From an uncultured Propionibacteriaceae bacterium (GTDB lineage Bacteria; Actinomycetota; Actinomycetes; Propionibacteriales; Propionibacteriaceae): DNA of 64,000 bases. Location: positions 124,001 to 188,000 of the forward strand of contig CAMDZW010000003.1 of the NCBI GenBank assembly GCA_945911015.1. The letters are read 5' to 3'. The notes beneath the pieces were generated by a model. The model did not search any database, was not told where the DNA came from, and saw only the letters and a list, made by a program, of their open reading frames with translations. Shown here one piece after another: positions 35,110 to 43,066 of this stretch. Position 1 is the first letter of the stretch. Each line of letters begins with the position of its first letter. The translations under genes were made by a program, and so were the position numbers.

Positions 35110-35483
35110 GACGAGTCGGCCGGGTGATCGCGGTGGGAAACCACTGAGGAAAGTCCGGACTCCACACGGCAGGGTGGTGGGTAACACCCACCCGGGGTGA
35201 CCCGCGGGACAGTGCCACAGAGAACAGACCGCCTCCTCGCGGAGGTAAGGGTGAAACGGTGGTGCAAGAGACCACCAGCACCTCAGGTGACTGGGGTGGC
35301 TAGGCAAACCCCACCCGGAGCAAGACCAAGAGGATCCGCCTCGGCGGATCTGCGGCAACGATTGAGGGCTGCCCGCCCGAGTTGCCGGGTAGGTCGCACC
35401 AGGCCGTTGGCAACAACGGTCGCAGATGGATGATCACCGGGCACTTCGGTGCTCACAGAATCCGGCTTACGCGCCGACTCGTC
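35110..35483 (+). ncRNA. rnpB: RNase P RNA (class A)
   Basis: The universal parts are present in order: GAGGAAAGTCCGGACTCC near the 5' end, ACAGAGAACAGACCGCC, then GGGTGAAACGGTG, GGCAAACCCCACCCGG, and near the 3' end CACAGAATCCGGCTTAC. The outermost helix P1 closes the molecule: GACGAGTCGGC (35110-35120) pairs perfectly with GCCGACTCGTC (35473-35483), which sets both ends. This RNA is the catalytic part of the enzyme that trims the 5' ends of tRNA precursors. Length (374 nt) is usual for actinobacteria. Confidence 0.96.
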
Positions 35484-35516
35484 CCCCATCACTGAACACA
35501 CCGTCGCCGCTGACGG

Positions 35517-35578
35517 TGGCACACCAAGTGCCAGGGTGGAACCGTCGGGCAGGCACCTACCCTGCAGACCGTGTGCCA
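35517..35578. repeat. Palindromic repeat element, copy 2
   Basis: Outer arms TGGCACAC (35517-35524) / GTGTGCCA (35571-35578), inner arms TGC-AGGGT / ACCCT-GCA. Same order and nearly the same left half as copy 1 at 19506-19564. It lies between rnpB and the convergent RNB gene and might also end transcription of rnpB. Confidence 0.6.
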
Positions 35579-35609
35579 GCCTCAGCAGAATCGCTGGCGG
35601 GACGGTCAT

Positions 35610-37028
35610 TCACTCCAAGGTGAACTCGACCGCGCGCGAGCCGGGGTCGGCGGTGGTCAGCCGGACCGTCACTTCGGCCCCCAACGGAAGTTCCTCGCCG
35701 CGGACGGTCGCCTCGACCGCCGGCTGGGTGACCATGATCCGGCCACGCCGACCGTTGTCGTCCACGTCGACGATCACCCCGGTGAAGGTCGAACCGACCC
35801 GGCTCGCCAGACGGTGTGCCTCGACCAGGTCGACGATGCAGCGTTCATACTTCTTGGCCCGCTGGTCGGACGAGGTCATGATCGCGGGCAAGTCATCAAG
35901 GGACTCACGAACCCAGCCCGGGACGGTTCCCCCAGCGGTGACGGCCGTGCAGATCTCGGCGACCCACCGGTCCCCCAGCCGACGCAGGGGTGCGGTGGCA
36001 TGGGCGTACGGGGTCGCCATGGCCGCATGCTCGGTGTACGAGGGCACCTCACCGTCGAAGGCCACATAGCCAGCGCCGCGGAACAAGGTGGTGCAGGCAT
36101 TCAGCATCGCCACCTGGTCGGGCTGGTGCGGATCAAGACCCCGTACGAACTCCGGATAGTCCGTGCCCTCGGGCCAGGCCAGACCCAACGCCCGCGCGGT
36201 CTGGCGCAGCGCCCGGACGGCCCTGGGTTCGGCCGCCGGCAGCGTACGCAGGATGCCGACCTTGGCGTCAATCATCAGCTCGGCTGCCGCAATCCCTGTC
36301 AGCAAGGAGATCTGGGCATTCCAGTCCTCCACCGGCATCATGTCGCGGAAGGTGAGTCGCCAGTCACCAGCGACGACCTCGATCTCCTGGTCGGGGAGGT
36401 TCAGGCTGATGCCGCCCCGGTCCGTCTCGACCTGCTGACGCAGTGGCCCGACCTCGGCCAGCAGTGCAAGTCCGGCTGATGCCGTACCGTCATCGATGCG
36501 TTGCTGAGCCTGCTGATAGGTGAGTTGTTCGCGGCTGCGGACCAGCGCCTTCTCCACCGTCACGTCGGTGATGCCACCGGATCCGTCGAGAGCAATCCGC
36601 CACAGGTTCGCCGGCCGGTCCTGCCCGGCCAACAGGCTCGCCGCATCCTCGCTCAGGGCAGGCGGATGCAGAGGCGTGCGCCGGTCCGGCGCATAGAGGG
36701 TCTGCCCCCGATGTCTGGCCTCGAGATCAATCGGATCGCCGGGCTCGACGAAGGCCGCAACGTCAGCAATCGCATACCAGACAACGAATCCCGCTCCGGC
36801 CCGCTCGATCGTCACCGCTTGGTCGAGGTCCTTGGCTCCCGGCGGGTCAATGGTGACCAGCTCCAGATCGGTCCGATCGAGCGAGGGCATCCGGGCCGAG
36901 GCTGCCGCCTTCGCTGCAGTCGCCTCCACCTCCCCGCTGAACCCGTCAGGGATCTCCAGCTCATCCCGAAGGGCAGCAACATCGTCGTTGAGTTCGGCCG
37001 GGACACCAGCCAGATGCCGGGAGGGCAC
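35610..37028 (-). CDS. RNB-domain ribonuclease (RNase II/R family)
   Basis: 472 residues. The catalytic pocket is 'TIDPPGAKDLDQAV' with its Asp cluster, followed by 'YAIADVAAFV', 'YAPDRRTPLHPPALSEDAA' and 'HATAPLRRLGDRW'. It degrades RNA from the 3' end. It is much shorter than RNase R: the N-terminal cold-shock domains are missing and only a short S1-like C-terminal part ('STFTGVIVDVDDNGRRG') remains, the usual actinobacterial form. Third gene of an operon after the zinc-ribbon and RNase HI genes, 3 bp from the latter. Confidence 0.92.
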   Translation of the reverse strand: MPSRHLAGVPAELNDDVAALRDELEIPDGFSGEVEATAAKAAASARMPSLDRTDLELVTIDPPGAKDLDQAVTIERAGAGFVVWYAIADVAAFVEPGDPIDLEARHRGQTLYAPDRRTPLHPPALSEDAASLLAGQDRPANLWRIALDGSGGITDVTVEKALVRSREQLTYQQAQQRIDDGTASAGLALLAEVGPLRQQVETDRGGISLNLPDQEIEVVAGDWRLTFRDMMPVEDWNAQISLLTGIAAAELMIDAKVGILRTLPAAEPRAVRALRQTARALGLAWPEGTDYPEFVRGLDPHQPDQVAMLNACTTLFRGAGYVAFDGEVPSYTEHAAMATPYAHATAPLRRLGDRWVAEICTAVTAGGTVPGWVRESLDDLPAIMTSSDQRAKKYERCIVDLVEAHRLASRVGSTFTGVIVDVDDNGRRGRIMVTQPAVEATVRGEELPLGAEVTVRLTTADPGSRAVEFTLE

Positions 37029-37031
37029 GGA

Positions 37032-37565
37032 TCACACCACCTCAGGTCGCAGTCTCGACGGCATCGGATCGCCGTCCATGGCACGGTTGGCCAACCGGTC
37101 GGCGGCCGCGTTCTGGGCTCGCGGCACCCAGGTCCAGGTGACCTGTGCCGGCACCAAGGCACGGGCTTTGATCGCCAGTTGCTTCATGTCGGGGTGTTTG
37201 ATCTTCCAGCGGCCGGCCATCTGCTCGATGACCAGCTTGGAATCCATCCGGACCTCGAGCTCAGCACCGGGATCGATGGCACGAGCCATCTCGAGCCCGG
37301 CGATCAGGCCTGAGTACTCGGCGACATTGTTGGACGCCACACCAATGGTGCGGCCCTCCTGGTCGAGCACCTCATCGGTCTCGGCATCGACCACCAGGGC
37401 ACCATAGGCCGCAGGTCCGGGATTGCCCCGAGAACCTCCGTCGGCCTGCACGATCAGCTTGCGCCCAGACGGCTCGGGCAGATCCTCGGCGAACAAACCC
37501 GACGCGGCAGCGCCATCGCCCATCAAACCCGACGCGGCAGCGTCATCGCCCATCAAACCCGTCAC
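37032..37565 (-). CDS. RNase HI family protein
   Basis: 177 residues. The RNase H acidic site is visible: Asp in 'LIVQADGGSRGNPGPAA', Glu in 'NNVAEYSGLIAGLEMA', Asp in 'VRMDSKLVIEQM' and the last Asp in 'AAADRLANRAMD'. It cuts RNA in RNA-DNA hybrids. In many actinobacteria this domain is fused to a CobC-like phosphatase; here it is free-standing. GTG start overlaps the stop of the zinc-ribbon gene by 4 bp. The N-terminus contains two copies of a 10-residue repeat (GLMGDDAAAS / GLMGDGAAAS) from a 30-bp tandem duplication at 37501-37560, ahead of the domain. Confidence 0.9.
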   Translation of the reverse strand: MTGLMGDDAAASGLMGDGAAASGLFAEDLPEPSGRKLIVQADGGSRGNPGPAAYGALVVDAETDEVLDQEGRTIGVASNNVAEYSGLIAGLEMARAIDPGAELEVRMDSKLVIEQMAGRWKIKHPDMKQLAIKARALVPAQVTWTWVPRAQNAAADRLANRAMDGDPMPSRLRPEVV

Positions 37566-38305
37566 AGACCCGACTCCTCGGTCCGGACCAGGATCCGGCC
37601 GCATTCCTCGCAGGTCAGGACTTCATCGGGCGCGGCGGTGGCGTAGGCGCGCAGATCGGCCGCATTGCCCTCAAGCTGACAGCCACTGCAGCGGCGGTGG
37701 ATCAGCGCCACGGCGCCGATCCCTCCCCGGTTGGCACGGATCTTCTCGTAGCGGGTGAGCAACGCTTCCGGCAACGACTCAGCGGCCCGCTTGCGTTCGA
37801 TCTTCTTGACCTGGAGGTCGTCGTCAATCTCCACCAGCACCTCGTCCCGGCGAGCCTTGGCGGCATTCCCGCGAGTGGCGAGATCGGCCTTGAGCGCTGC
37901 GGCCCGGTCTCGCACCGCAACTGCCTGCTCATGCTGCTCCATCACCTCGAGCTGGGCTTCCTCCAGGGTGCCGATCCGGCGGGTGAGGTGTTCCACCTCC
38001 TCAACCATGGTCGTCAAAGCCTTGGGATCGGTCACCGACCCCTCGTCGATGCGTTTGGCGTCACGCTCACGCCGCTCCCGTACGGGGGTGAGGTCGTTCT
38101 CTGCCTTGGCCACGGCCAACTCGAGGTCGCTGACCTCGGTCTCGGCAGCGACCAGGGCCTCGACCGCTGCGGCGTGCTCCTTCGCGATCGTCGCCAGCTC
38201 GGCCTGTTCGGGCAGATGCGAGCGGCGGTGGGCCAACTGGTCCAGGGCAGTGTCGATCGCCTGCAGGGTGAGCAGGTTCTGTTGATCGGCTGGTGTCGCT
38301 TTGAT
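37562..38305 (-). CDS. C4 zinc-ribbon coiled-coil protein (DUF164 type), ATC start
   Basis: 247 residues, mostly a long coiled coil, then a C-terminal zinc ribbon with four cysteines in 'RRCSGCQLEG' and 'LTCEECGRIL'. The family sits next to RNase HI or Nif3 genes in actinobacteria; its role is unclear. The expected N-terminus ('KATPADQQNLLTLQ') is fully encoded in frame but begins at an ATC codon (38305), with GGAGAGGGG six bases ahead. An in-frame stop (TAG, 38341-38339) lies just upstream and no ATG or GTG occurs between, so ATC is the best start; the first conventional choice would be a TTG at 38236, which cuts 23 conserved-looking residues. Confidence 0.85.
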   Translation of the reverse strand: MKATPADQQNLLTLQAIDTALDQLAHRRSHLPEQAELATIAKEHAAAVEALVAAETEVSDLELAVAKAENDLTPVRERRERDAKRIDEGSVTDPKALTTMVEEVEHLTRRIGTLEEAQLEVMEQHEQAVAVRDRAAALKADLATRGNAAKARRDEVLVEIDDDLQVKKIERKRAAESLPEALLTRYEKIRANRGGIGAVALIHRRCSGCQLEGNAADLRAYATAAPDEVLTCEECGRILVRTEESGL

Positions 38306-38402
38306 GGTGGGCCCCTCTCCGGCGGACTGGGCAGCAGCCTACGGCAGGATCCTCCGGCAGGAACGTAGGGTGGGACGGCGTCCGCACAATCCCAGGAGTC
38401 CC

Positions 38403-39296
38403 GTGGTCATCGCCCTTGCGATCTGTCTGGCCGTGCTCGGATCGTTGAGCAATGCGTGGGCGGCGGTGCTGCAACATGACGCCGTCGACGACGAACTGTC
38501 CGACGCCGATGCTCGTACGGTCTCGGCGAAGCGCATGCTGCGGTTGCTGACGACTCCGCGGTGGTTGCTCGGGCTGACCATGATCGGGTTGGGCGCCGCC
38601 GTCCACATCGCAGCGATCGCGCTCGCGCCGATCACCCTGGTCCAACCGATCGGGGTGCTGTCGATCCTGTTCGCCATCGTGGGCACGTCGCGACAGAGCC
38701 GCACCTGGCCGGCCGGCCAGGTCTGGCTCGGCGCGATCGCCACGGTGATCGGGCTCGGCGTGTTCACTGTCTGCGCCGCGGTCGGGGTCGCCGACCACCC
38801 GATGGGCCTGCCACCCAGCCTGATCGGCCGTGACCTGTGGTGGGCCGTGATCGTGTTGGGCCTGGTCTCGGCCTGTTTCGCCGGTCTCGGACGGTTCGGC
38901 CCCGGTTGGTTGCGCTGTGTCGGCTGGGCGTGCGCCTGTGCCACCTTGTTCGGGGTGGCGTCGGCGCTGATGCGGACCCTGACGTTGATGATCCGGGAGC
39001 AGGACCGCCTGCTGTCGTGGTCGATGGTGCCGGTGCTCGCGATCATGGCGGTCTGTTACCTCGGCGGAGGCTGGCTCGCCCAACAGGCCTATGCCAGCGG
39101 ACCGGCCGTGGTCGTGCTGAGCTGCCTGACCGTGGTCGACCCCTTGGTGGCGGTCGGCTTCGGGCTCGTCGTGCTCGGCGAGGGGCACTACATCGTGCTC
39201 AGTGCCGGGATCGCGATGGCCATCTTCGCCGCCATGGCCGCGACCGGGGTGCTGGTGCTGTCGCGGTTCCACCCCGAGGTCCAGTCCAGGTCATGA
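38403..39296 (+). CDS. DMT/EamA-like membrane transporter
   Basis: 297 residues, nine or ten hydrophobic helices, no signal peptide. The layout 'IALAICLAVLGSLSNAWAAV', 'ALAPITLVQPIGVLSILFA' and 'LTVVDPLVAVGFGLVVLGE' is that of the small-molecule/magnesium-type DMT proteins common in actinobacteria. Start GTG with CAGGAG ahead; a -10-like TAGGGT lies at 38367-38372. Substrate unknown. Convergent with the acyltransferase-like gene, 11 bp apart. Confidence 0.82.
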   Translation: MVIALAICLAVLGSLSNAWAAVLQHDAVDDELSDADARTVSAKRMLRLLTTPRWLLGLTMIGLGAAVHIAAIALAPITLVQPIGVLSILFAIVGTSRQSRTWPAGQVWLGAIATVIGLGVFTVCAAVGVADHPMGLPPSLIGRDLWWAVIVLGLVSACFAGLGRFGPGWLRCVGWACACATLFGVASALMRTLTLMIREQDRLLSWSMVPVLAIMAVCYLGGGWLAQQAYASGPAVVVLSCLTVVDPLVAVGFGLVVLGEGHYIVLSAGIAMAIFAAMAATGVLVLSRFHPEVQSRS

Positions 39297-39307
39297 GGTC
39301 GGGTCGG

Positions 39308-40288
39308 TCAGCCGGCCGGGGCGGCCACCGGTTCGACAGCACGCACGGGGATGAGTCCGGCGTGCTGGCGCCACGGTCGACCGGCGAGCATCTCCGCAGC
39401 GACCAGTCGGCGCAGTGACGAATCGGTCGGCAGCTCTGCGGGATCGGCTTGGTCGCGCCGTCGCCACAGGAAGAAGATCGCGTCGGCATTGTTCTCGGTG
39501 CCGGGTCCGTCGAGAGTCCACAGCGCCTGGAAGCGGGCCGTGTTCGACGCCGGATCCAGCTGTTGCATCCTCGGGTCCAACAGCCACGAGACACAGTGGA
39601 ATTCGCCCACCTCGTAGTCATCGAAGTACCTCGGGAAGAACGCCCGGGCCCGGGCGAAGGAATCGGCGACCAGTTCGGGGGTGAGCGGGCCACCGGCAGG
39701 GATGTGGGCCGACCACACCCACCGCGGCGTCGGGTCGGCCACCCCCTCACCGGCGGGTACGTACCAGCTCAGGTTGTACTGCAGCCGCCCGATCGAGTAC
39801 AACGCACCGGACCAGGCGGTGGTCAGCCAGCTGTGGGTGTGGATGCCGAACTCCCCGTAGGTCTGCCGATGCACTCGGACCTGCTGACCCAGGTCGGCCA
39901 GGGACGCCCACGAGATCTCGTCGGGAATCCCTCGCTGGTGATGGAAGGTGCGGACCTCCGGGACAGCAGCAGCCAGTGCCATCATGGCCAGCACACCCCA
40001 CCCGTGCCCGGGCACGTCCGCGACGACGAGCGCTTCGTCGGACATGTCGCCGAGCACCGCGGTCCGGTCCACGAATCGACCGGTCTGGGCGCCGAGACGG
40101 AGGACCTGGGTGACGATGCGCAGCCGGGCATCAGCCAGCGACGGATCCTCGATCAGCAGGTCTCGAGCTTCGCGTGCATCGGCCAGGTCCTGACCGGTCA
40201 GGCCCAGGTTCTCCAGCAGATTCTCGGCGCTGAGTCGATCGGCCAGCCAGGCCTGCGGATCGGCCGGCATTTCCACGGAGTCACTCAC
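39308..40288 (-). CDS. Acyltransferase domain protein (GNAT-like, two-domain)
   Basis: 326 residues. The N-terminal 120 residues are helical ('AWLADRLSAENLLENLGLTG'). The C-terminal part is a GNAT-like fold ('FGIHTHSWLTTAWSG', 'YNLSWYVPAGEG', 'FHCVSWLLDPRMQQLDP'). This matches actinobacterial proteins annotated as acyltransferase with separate N- and C-terminal domains. No acceptor is known. The GTG start replaces a much longer frame that runs antisense to the peptidase gene. Confidence 0.75.
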   Translation of the reverse strand: MSDSVEMPADPQAWLADRLSAENLLENLGLTGQDLADAREARDLLIEDPSLADARLRIVTQVLRLGAQTGRFVDRTAVLGDMSDEALVVADVPGHGWGVLAMMALAAAVPEVRTFHHQRGIPDEISWASLADLGQQVRVHRQTYGEFGIHTHSWLTTAWSGALYSIGRLQYNLSWYVPAGEGVADPTPRWVWSAHIPAGGPLTPELVADSFARARAFFPRYFDDYEVGEFHCVSWLLDPRMQQLDPASNTARFQALWTLDGPGTENNADAIFFLWRRRDQADPAELPTDSSLRRLVAAEMLAGRPWRQHAGLIPVRAVEPVAAPAG

Positions 40289-40339
40289 GCGACCAACATT
40301 GCCACAGCCGAGTTCGTGGTGAGTGCAACAATGCTGGAC

Positions 40340-41830
40340 ATGAGTGAGGACAAGCCGGCCCTGCCCAACCGTCAGAACCCGTTCTCCGAGGCGTTCAAGG
40401 AGTTCATCTGCACCGACTGGGCGCCCTACAGTGACGTCCTGCCCGAGCAGCTGCCTGCCTCGGTCGCCGCGGTGGACCGACGGGCCAAGGTCAGTGAACT
40501 CTTCCCCGGGGACCGTCTGGTGATCCCGGCCGGTGGCTTGAAGGTCCGTTCCAATGACACCGACTTCCGCTATCGACCGCACTCGGCCTTCGCCCATCTG
40601 ACCGGGCTCGGCACCGACCGTGAGCCCGATGCCGTGCTGGTGCTCGAACCGACCGATGACGGTCACGACGCGACCCTCTACTTCAAGCCCCGCGCCCCCC
40701 GTACCGATCCGGAGTTCTACTCCGACGCCCGATACGGCGAGATGTGGGTCGGTCAGCGCGAGTCCTTGCCGGAGATGTCGGCGATGACCGGACTCAGCTG
40801 CGCCCCGATCGCCGATCTCGACGAGGCCCTGGCCAAGAACGCCGACGCCACGACGATCCGGATCGTCCGTGACACCGCGCCCGAGTTGACCACCCGTCTC
40901 GATCAGTTGCGCGGCGGTGCCCTGGTCGAGTCCGATGACGAGCTGACTGTCGCGCTGAGTGAGCTGCGCCTGGTCAAGGACGCGTTCGAGGCCGAGCAGC
41001 TGCGCGAAGCCTGCCGGGCGACGGCCGAGGGCTTCGCCGCGGTGGTCACCGACTTCCCCGAGGCCGTACGGCGAGGCCGCGGCGAACGATGGGTCGAGGG
41101 GGTCTTCGGCCTGTACGCGCGCCACGCCGGCAATGCGGTGGGCTACGACACCATCGCCGCAGCCGGTGACCATGCCAACACGCTGCACTGGATCCGCAAT
41201 GACGGGGAGCTGCGTGACGGTGACCTGGTGCTGATCGATGCCGGGGTCGAACTCGACACCCTCTACACCGCCGACATCACCCGGACCCTGCCGGTGTCGG
41301 GGACCTTTTCGGCAGCCCAGCGCAAGGTTTATGAGGCCGTCCTGGAGGCGCAGGAGGCCGCGATGGCGGTCTGTCGACCGGGCACACGCTTTGCCGACGT
41401 GCACCAGGCCGCGATCACGGTCATCGCCACCCGCCTCCACGAGTGGGGCATCCTGCCGGTCGCGCCGGAGGTGTCCCTCGACCCGGCCACCGGTGGTCAC
41501 CACCGCCGCTGGATGGTGCACGGCACGTCCCACCACCTCGGCATCGACGTCCACGACTGTGCCCAGGCACGGCAGCAGAACTACCGCCAAGGGGTGCTGG
41601 CCGAGGGGATGGTGATCACTGTCGAGCCCGGCATCTATTTCCGGTCCACCGACCAGTTGGTCCCCGAGGAGTTGCGTGGGATCGGCATCCGCATCGAGGA
41701 CGACATCCTGATCACCGCCGACGGACACGAGAACCTGTCGGCCATGTTGCCGCGGAGTGTGGCCGAGGTGGAGGCCTGGATGGCACCGCTGCTGGCCGGA
41801 AAGGCCCGATCACTGTCCAGGAAAGAATGA
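40340..41830 (+). CDS. Aminopeptidase P (Xaa-Pro aminopeptidase)
   Basis: 496 residues. The N-terminal domain is the PepP type ('GDRLVIPAGGLKVRSNDTDF'). The C-terminal pita-bread domain has the metal ligands: Asp in 'VLIDAGVELDTLYTADITRT' (both Asp), His in 'GTSHHLGIDVHD', Glu in 'ITVEPGIYF' and Glu in 'IRIEDDILI'. It frees the first residue before proline. The start at 40340 has AACAAT seven bases before it (leaderless); an ATG 9 nt upstream is the alternative. The next gene starts 1 nt after its stop. Confidence 0.93.
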   Translation: MSEDKPALPNRQNPFSEAFKEFICTDWAPYSDVLPEQLPASVAAVDRRAKVSELFPGDRLVIPAGGLKVRSNDTDFRYRPHSAFAHLTGLGTDREPDAVLVLEPTDDGHDATLYFKPRAPRTDPEFYSDARYGEMWVGQRESLPEMSAMTGLSCAPIADLDEALAKNADATTIRIVRDTAPELTTRLDQLRGGALVESDDELTVALSELRLVKDAFEAEQLREACRATAEGFAAVVTDFPEAVRRGRGERWVEGVFGLYARHAGNAVGYDTIAAAGDHANTLHWIRNDGELRDGDLVLIDAGVELDTLYTADITRTLPVSGTFSAAQRKVYEAVLEAQEAAMAVCRPGTRFADVHQAAITVIATRLHEWGILPVAPEVSLDPATGGHHRRWMVHGTSHHLGIDVHDCAQARQQNYRQGVLAEGMVITVEPGIYFRSTDQLVPEELRGIGIRIEDDILITADGHENLSAMLPRSVAEVEAWMAPLLAGKARSLSRKE

Positions 41831-41831
41831 C

Positions 41832-42464
41832 ATGGCCCGGATTGCCGAAGACATCGCCCTGCTCCTGATCCGCGACCGCGGCGGGTGGTACTGCAGCGGT
41901 GCCGATGCCGCCGACAGCCTGGCTGGCGGTCTGCTGGCCGAGCTCGCCGACGAGGGGTTCCTCGACCGTGAAGTGGACGAGTCCGATTTCTGGTCCCGCA
42001 GGCGGGTCCGGTCACAGTCGGTCGAGCCGCCGAGCGACCCGAGTCTGGCTCGGGTGTGGCAGGAGATCAGCAACGACAAGGGCGCCATTGCGGTGCAACG
42101 TACGGTGGCCAAGATCGCGCGCGACCTGGTGATGGAGCCGCTGGTGCGGGCCGAGACCGTGTCCCGGACCCCACGGATGCTGCTCGGTCCGCGCTATCAG
42201 CTCCTCGAGACCACCCGCCGTGATGCGCTACGGGCAGAGCTTCTGCCGATCGTGCTGGACGGGGGCGAGGCCGACCCTCGGCAACGCGGGATCATCCAGC
42301 TCCTCCAAGGGGCCTACTGTCTGCGGCAGGCCCTCGGGCGGCCGTTGAAGGGGTCCCTCGCGATCGGTCGAGGGGTCAGGGCGCTCGGCAAACCGGGGTG
42401 GCCGGAGAAGACCGCGATCGACCAGATGGTCGGTCGCCGGGCCGCTGCCGCATCCGCCGGCTGA
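41832..42464 (+). CDS. GPP34 (GOLPH3-like) family protein
   Basis: 210 residues, soluble, helical. 'RIAEDIALLLIRDRGG' and 'LAGGLLAELADEGFLDRE' at the start, and 'QRTVAKIARDLVMEPLV' further on, follow the GPP34 pattern, the family of the phosphoinositide-binding Golgi protein GOLPH3. In actinobacteria its role is unknown, possibly at the membrane. It starts 1 nt after the aminopeptidase stop, so it is its operon partner. Confidence 0.72.
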   Translation: MARIAEDIALLLIRDRGGWYCSGADAADSLAGGLLAELADEGFLDREVDESDFWSRRRVRSQSVEPPSDPSLARVWQEISNDKGAIAVQRTVAKIARDLVMEPLVRAETVSRTPRMLLGPRYQLLETTRRDALRAELLPIVLDGGEADPRQRGIIQLLQGAYCLRQALGRPLKGSLAIGRGVRALGKPGWPEKTAIDQMVGRRAAAASAG

Positions 42465-42514
42465 GTCCATCGCGGCCGGTCAGCCCCGACTGGGTCCGAA
42501 CCCACCGTGTGGGC

Positions 42515-43018
42515 TCAGACGTCGAACTCGGCCGCGCGGGCACCGGGCATCTGGGCGATCAGGTCGCGGGCCTGCTGGACGACCTTGTGCTCACAGAGCA
42601 ATTCGTACTGGGTGGCCACGGTCTGGGTGACCGAGGTGAAGTCACGCCGGCCACCGGTGAGGGCGTAGCCGATGGCCTGGAAGATGATCGCGGTGACCAC
42701 GGACAGCACCACCGCCACCAGCAGCACCATCAGCGGCTGCGCCACCTGGACGAACAGCGACAGCAGGACACCGATCAGCAGGCCGGTCCCGACACCCGAC
42801 ATCGCGGCATTGGCGATCACGGTGCTCCAGTTGCGCCGACCGAGGACCCGTTCGACACTGCGCAGATTGGTGCCGACGATGCACAGGTTCTTGACCTCGA
42901 ACTTCTGGTCGGCGAGGTGGTCGACAGCGCGTTGGGCATCGGCATAGCTGTCGAAGACCTTCACCGAGTGCGGATACTCCAACTCGAACAACGAACTCGG
43001 CTGCCGCCCCAGGCTCAT
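42515..43018 (-). CDS. General-stress-protein-17M-like membrane protein
   Basis: 167 residues. The N-terminal 60 residues are the stress-protein domain ('PHSVKVFDSYADAQRAVDHL', 'FEVKNLCIVGTNLRSVERV'). Two long membrane helices follow ('LLIGVLLSLFVQVAQPLMVL' and 'LVAVVLSVVTAIIFQAIGYA'). Common in actinobacteria; role unknown. Start ATG at 43018 has GGGGGAGAG ahead. Confidence 0.8.
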   Translation of the reverse strand: MSLGRQPSSLFELEYPHSVKVFDSYADAQRAVDHLADQKFEVKNLCIVGTNLRSVERVLGRRNWSTVIANAAMSGVGTGLLIGVLLSLFVQVAQPLMVLLVAVVLSVVTAIIFQAIGYALTGGRRDFTSVTQTVATQYELLCEHKVVQQARDLIAQMPGARAAEFDV

Positions 43019-43066
43019 CGTGCTCTCCCCCTCCACGTCGGGTCCATCCGGCTCAATCTACAACCC

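Noticed and set aside
35426..35609. Small genes downstream of rnpB
   Set aside because: All frames there cover the rnpB 3' end and the palindromic element; none has a plausible start.
39308..41728. A single 806-residue minus-strand gene
   Set aside because: Only the part up to 40288 is a real acyltransferase-like gene; the rest lies opposite the aminopeptidase P gene.
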